A DNA stretch of 18,373 bases from Promethearchaeia archaeon (GTDB lineage Archaea > Asgardarchaeota > Lokiarchaeia > Sigyniarchaeales > SOKP01): the NCBI GenBank assembly GCA_029856445.1, contig JAHQWY010000031.1:1-18373 (forward strand). Direction: 5' to 3'. Every line of letters begins with the position of its first letter. The stretch's first letter is position 1. The translations under genes and the position numbers were made by a program. The notes under the pieces are model-generated. The model saw only the letters and a program-made list of their open reading frames with translations. It was not told the origin of the DNA and made no database searches. Shown here one piece after another: positions 15,077 through 18,373 of the stretch.

Positions 15077-16686
15077 TCAGAACCTACTTCATCTTTTTGT
15101 TTAAAATACTTTTTAATAAGGCTCTTTGTTGGAAAAAATCGGGCGACATTTCCCGCAAATGATCTAAGATCTTTTGAAAATTTGTTTTCAAATTCCCTTG
15201 AGAATTCATCTAGCTTTTTAAACAATACAGGTAATTCCATAGTTGCGATTAAAGCAACAATATGATACCTTCCATAGCCGAATAACAGAAAAACACCTTC
15301 TTTATCGATTTTTCTTAGTTCTTTTTTACTATTAGTAATTTCAGAAATTATTGTGATAACTCCTGAGAGAACGCCTGATACGAGATCTCGGTCGAATTGA
15401 ACTGTTCCTTCTTTATCTTTTGTTTTCCCTTTTTTTTCAAAATCATATTCATATAGGCATATTCCTGTCTTACTAAACACGAGGAGATTACTTAACGTTT
15501 CTGCCCACTTTTTTTCTTTTGACGCTAAGAATTCCTTCATTCCCATCATCCATACTAAGAGAATGACTAAAATATAACTGTTTAGAAGATTTGCAAAGTT
15601 AGGTATAACAGCATTTATCCAATAACTTAACATAAATCCACCTATAGTCCCAAGAAAAAAAAGTAACATAAAAATACCATTTATTCGTCCTCTGAACTTC
15701 AAATTACCCCTTTCTGTTGAAAAATCTCCCGCAATTGTGAAAATAGCGAGTAAAAGAGGCCCTAATGAAAATGCGTAATGAATTGAGAGCACCACTTTTA
15801 TCGGCATACCTAAGACTTCAGGTTCATTAATAAATGAGCCATAAGATATCAGAAAAAATGAAACAACTAAAATCCCCAGTACGATTGATATTTTGCGCCC
15901 TATATTGTCAAAAAAACAACCAGCAACAATTAGATAAAAAGAAGAGATAATTGCAAATAGAAGTATATCTACATTAAGGGTATATCTTTCTATAAGACCA
16001 CCTAAAGTAATACTTAACATAGTAAAACTAGAAGAATATCGAAAGAAATGCTTTTCGAAAATTATTTTCAAATATTTTTTCTCAGATTGCAATCGTTCCT
16101 CTGTTTCTCTATATTTATAACTTCTAGAATACCAAAAAATAATTAGAAATATAAAAAATTCTAAAATTCCTAAACCTAAATATAAAATATCAAATTCAAT
16201 GAAGATTAGAGATATAAATCCTAAATTAAATGAAGGAACAAATACATAAGTAGTGATTCTACCACGATTTAAAATATTTGTTTCATGGACTAATATTGTA
16301 AACCACACAATTATTAATTGAGGGGTTGTTAGTAAGACTAATACCATACCGAAATAATAGAACAAATTTTCAGGAATTGCACTTAATAGAAGCCCAAAAA
16401 CAGCAATAAGAAGCATTAAATTATAATATTGTGTTCGATTTTTTATGAGATCAACTAACATACCTGAAAATAAAAAAGAAATAGCCAATATGAGTACGAA
16501 TATGTAAATCTGCTCAATAGTTGCTTCAAGATCATTAACAACTCTAATATATTCAAATATTAGAGCTTCAATTATTAGCATTATAGCCAGTAAAGAGAAT
16601 AACAAATAACCAAACGATTTCTTAGATATATTTATATCTCGAGTAAAAACCCTACTAAACCATTGGTTTATGGATTCTTTTTTCAT
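15073..16686 (-). CDS. MFS-like membrane protein with C-terminal longin/roadblock-like domain
   Basis: The 537-residue protein has about 12 hydrophobic helices in residues 25-385. A degenerate MFS motif appears in each half: GMLVDLIKNR (75-84) and GCFFDNIGRKIS (256-267). A soluble cytoplasmic region follows from about 388. Residues 405-525 (SKTGICLYEYDF; DRDLVSGVLSGVITIISEIT at 432-451; LRKIDKEGVFLLFGYG; YHIVALIATM; then a long helix to about 502) show a beta-beta-alpha-beta-beta-alpha order. That order is typical of longin/roadblock-type domains, which are abundant in Asgard archaea and bind small GTPases in eukaryotes. The transported substrate is unknown and the transporter half is divergent. 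It may be a sensor or anchor rather than a pump. It sits between two phosphatase paralogues, divergent from one and convergent with the other. The domain identity is pattern-based and needs profile search. Confidence 0.75.
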   Translation of the reverse strand: MKKESINQWFSRVFTRDINISKKSFGYLLFSLLAIMLIIEALIFEYIRVVNDLEATIEQIYIFVLILAISFLFSGMLVDLIKNRTQYYNLMLLIAVFGLLLSAIPENLFYYFGMVLVLLTTPQLIIVWFTILVHETNILNRGRITTYVFVPSFNLGFISLIFIEFDILYLGLGILEFFIFLIIFWYSRSYKYRETEERLQSEKKYLKIIFEKHFFRYSSSFTMLSITLGGLIERYTLNVDILLFAIISSFYLIVAGCFFDNIGRKISIVLGILVVSFFLISYGSFINEPEVLGMPIKVVLSIHYAFSLGPLLLAIFTIAGDFSTERGNLKFRGRINGIFMLLFFLGTIGGFMLSYWINAVIPNFANLLNSYILVILLVWMMGMKEFLASKEKKWAETLSNLLVFSKTGICLYEYDFEKKGKTKDKEGTVQFDRDLVSGVLSGVITIISEITNSKKELRKIDKEGVFLLFGYGRYHIVALIATMELPVLFKKLDEFSREFENKFSKDLRSFAGNVARFFPTKSLIKKYFKQKDEVGSD

Positions 16687-16770
16687 GACTAATTTTTATT
16701 AATCATATTGATAATATTATTTTTTAGAGCTACCTATTATTTAATACTTTTGTAGATATTTATCCATAAG

Positions 16771-16781
16771 TTTTATTTAAA
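16771..16781 (+). promoter_or_regulatory. TATA-like box of the second phosphatase gene
   Basis: TTTTATTTAAA is centred about 35 nt before the GTG at 16811, in the 124-nt region divergent from the MFS-longin gene. It predicts a very short leader. Confidence 0.4.
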
Positions 16782-16810
16782 CTCTAAATTTATTTTATTA
16801 TTGATGCACC

Positions 16811-17293
16811 GTGAACAAAATTAAACGAGTTGTTTTTATATGTCTAGGAAATACAGCTAGATCTCCAGTTGCAGAATATTTAGCTCGATATTACGCAAAA
16901 AAGAATAAAATTGAGTTAAATATTTGTAGTGCCGGATTCATAAATGCGTTTTCATATATGCAAAGAGAATCTCGGCAATATTTAAATTTAAAAAATATTA
17001 ATTACTCAGATTTTCAACCTCAATTAATTACACCTGCGTTATTAGAACACCAGGATTTAATATTGACGATGGAAAAATCTCATTCTATAGATATTATAAC
17101 CAATTATGGGCATATTGAAAATATCAGAAACAAGACTTTTACTCTTAAAGAATTTAATGGAGAATCCCAAGATATTGATATTATTGATCCATACTATACT
17201 TCCACTGAAACATATCGAAAAGTTCTTCAGATCATTGATAACAATGTCAAAAAGGCAGTGGAAAAAATTCAAAAGCACAATATTTCATTTTAA
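16811..17293 (+). CDS. Low-molecular-weight phosphatase (LMW-PTP/YwlE family), paralogue 2
   Basis: The 160-residue protein has the P-loop CLGNTARSP (C11, R17) and the acid loop D126 in IDPYYTSTETY, so the catalytic set is complete. As in the other paralogue, Thr15 stands where classical tyrosine phosphatases have Ile, a YwlE-like feature. The cysteine that normally precedes the Arg is Ala16, so this copy cannot form the usual protective P-loop disulfide. The two copies share the start pattern (KIKRV, hydrophobic strand, CxGNTxRSP) but differ strongly elsewhere, which suggests an old duplication. The start is GTG; the ATG at 16804 is out of frame. There is no Shine-Dalgarno site. It is divergent from the MFS-longin gene. 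Confidence 0.88.
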   Translation: MNKIKRVVFICLGNTARSPVAEYLARYYAKKNKIELNICSAGFINAFSYMQRESRQYLNLKNINYSDFQPQLITPALLEHQDLILTMEKSHSIDIITNYGHIENIRNKTFTLKEFNGESQDIDIIDPYYTSTETYRKVLQIIDNNVKKAVEKIQKHNISF

Positions 17294-17419
17294 ATTAGTG
17301 GTGGGTCAAAGAACAGCTTTAATCTTAAATTATAAATACTCATTTAATGTGAGTAATATTTTTATTTGATTGAACTAAATCTTACCTTATCTAATAAAAA
17401 ATTTAAATTGTGAATTCCT

Positions 17420-18358
17420 ATGGAATTAGCTATAGAAACCAAAAATTTGAAAAAACATTTTGGAGATATACATGCTGTTGATGGTATCGATTTACAGGTC
17501 CCAAAGGGTACATTATTCGGATTTTTAGGACCAAATGGTGCAGGTAAAACTACAACGATCTCCATGCTAAGTACTATACTCCCACCAACTAGTGGAGAAG
17601 CTACAATCCTAGGAAATGATATACGTAAAGATGCGAATAAAATCAAGGAAATAATCGGAGTATGTCCTCAGGAAATTGTTCTCTATGAGAGATTATCAGC
17701 AAGAGAAAATATTAATTTAATTGCAAAAATGCATGGATTAAAGAAAGCGGATTATAAAGAAAAAACTGATGATCTATTAGGACGAATGAATCTTCTAGAT
17801 AGAGCTGATTCGCTTGTTAAGACATATTCAGGAGGAATGAAAAGAAGAGTGAACGTTTTAATGGCAGTAATACATGATCCTGAGATTGTTGTTTTTGATG
17901 AACCTACAGCTGGTTTAGATCCTCAATCTCGTAGAGTTGTTTGGGATTTCATTAGAGATTTTCAAAAGAAAAATGCAACAATTATCTTAACCACACATAA
18001 TATGGAAGAAGCCGATGATCTTTCAGATGAGTTAATAATAATTGATTATGGAAAAATCATTGCTCAAGGAACTCCAAAAGAGTTAAAAGGTAAGTTAGGT
18101 AAAGGTGATGTTATTGAGTTTAAGGTGAAAGAACAAGTAAATAGAGATATAGTTATAGAAAGATTAAAAAAATTAGATTTCGTAAAATGGGTTAAGTCAG
18201 TTGGTAAAAGAAGAATAATTCTGAACGGTTTAGATGGATTACGTCGAATTAATGAAATAATAGATGCTGTGGAGGTTAAAATGTTAGACATATCAATAAG
18301 AAATAATACATTAGAGGATGTTTTTATTGATTTGACAGGTAGGAGGTTGAGAGATTAA
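17420..18358 (+). CDS. ABC-2-type exporter ATPase (DrrA/CcmA-like)
   Basis: The 312-residue ATPase is of the drug/lipid/polysaccharide exporter type. Walker A is GPNGAGKTT (37-45), the Q-loop glutamine is Q84, the signature is YSGGMKRR (136-143), Walker B is IVVFDE (156-161) followed by PTAGLDP, and the H-loop is H193. The GGMKRR form and the C-terminal extension of about 90 residues after TPKEL, ending in the NTLEDVFIDLTGR motif, are typical of DrrA-like ATPases. The ATG at 17420 begins the normal N-terminus. The stop codon overlaps the start of a second gene, almost certainly the ABC-2 permease. The substrate is unknown. This system is unrelated to the FtsX-type exporter at the left end. 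Confidence 0.95.
   Translation: MELAIETKNLKKHFGDIHAVDGIDLQVPKGTLFGFLGPNGAGKTTTISMLSTILPPTSGEATILGNDIRKDANKIKEIIGVCPQEIVLYERLSARENINLIAKMHGLKKADYKEKTDDLLGRMNLLDRADSLVKTYSGGMKRRVNVLMAVIHDPEIVVFDEPTAGLDPQSRRVVWDFIRDFQKKNATIILTTHNMEEADDLSDELIIIDYGKIIAQGTPKELKGKLGKGDVIEFKVKEQVNRDIVIERLKKLDFVKWVKSVGKRRIILNGLDGLRRINEIIDAVEVKMLDISIRNNTLEDVFIDLTGRRLRD
18341..18347 (+). promoter_or_regulatory. Shine-Dalgarno site inside the ATPase gene for the downstream gene
   Basis: AGGAGGT lies 10 nt before the ATG at 18358. It is the best ribosome binding site in the window. It supports translational coupling between the ATPase and the next gene. Confidence 0.75.
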
Positions 18359-18373
18359 TGAATAATATTAAAG
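18358..18373 (+). CDS. Start of a gene cut by the window edge, probably the ABC-2 permease
   Basis: The ATG overlaps the last base of the ATPase TAA (TAATG). Only MNNIK is visible. Identity as the membrane partner is inferred from the coupling and the DrrA-type neighbour, not from the protein itself. Confidence 0.6.

Noticed and set aside
17294..17419. tRNA or small RNA in the gap before the last ATPase
   Set aside because: No cloverleaf-like pairing or GC-rich stem is visible. The sequence is AT-rich promoter-like DNA.

Overview
The window is AT-rich, densely coded DNA that most resembles an archaeon, probably of the Asgard (Lokiarchaeia-like) group. This is an inference from gene content, not from a marker gene. 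The pointers are an XPF-type ERCC4 nuclease with a possible C-terminal PCNA-binding tail, a DhnA-family aldolase of the archaeal aromatic pathway, TATA-like boxes about 25-30 nt before start codons with no Shine-Dalgarno site (leaderless style), many TTG/GTG starts, an extracellular domain rich in N-glycosylation sequons, and an MFS-like membrane protein that carries a longin/roadblock-like domain.

Layout. Positions 94-5933 (+) hold a three-gene operon: a 10-TM FtsX/MacB-type permease with two permease halves in one chain, followed by two different LolD/MacB-type ATPases. Position 6185-7444 (+) is an acyl-CoA dehydrogenase family flavoprotein behind an intergenic region with a perfect 12-bp palindrome. 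It converges on a TSUP (TauE/SafE) permease at 7457-8257 (-). The 429-nt gap after that holds a small minus-strand gene that is either frameshifted or starts at an internal TTG. An XPF-like nuclease follows (8702-9442, -). A two-gene minus operon comes next: an ADTH-synthase-like aldolase (10864-11667) and a subtilisin-like protease with a C-terminal membrane anchor and no signal peptide (9574-10842). Divergent from it is a QueG-like [4Fe-4S] protein (11787-12677, +), convergent with L-aspartate oxidase NadB (12693-14264, -).

The right end (14573-17293) has two low-molecular-weight phosphatase paralogues on the + strand. They flank a minus-strand MFS-like protein with a C-terminal longin-like domain. 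Then comes a DrrA/CcmA-type ABC ATPase (17420-18358), translationally coupled to a membrane-partner gene that is cut by the window edge.

How the genes fit together. The first operon is one exporter or mechanotransmission-type ABC system, probably with a heterodimeric ATPase. The last ATPase and the truncated gene are a second, ABC-2-type exporter. The metabolic genes (ADTH synthase, NadB, acyl-CoA dehydrogenase, QueG-like protein) look like independent units. The most unusual locus is the phosphatase / MFS-longin / phosphatase cluster. Internal operon genes tend to have a good Shine-Dalgarno site while first genes do not, so two modes of translation initiation appear to be in use.
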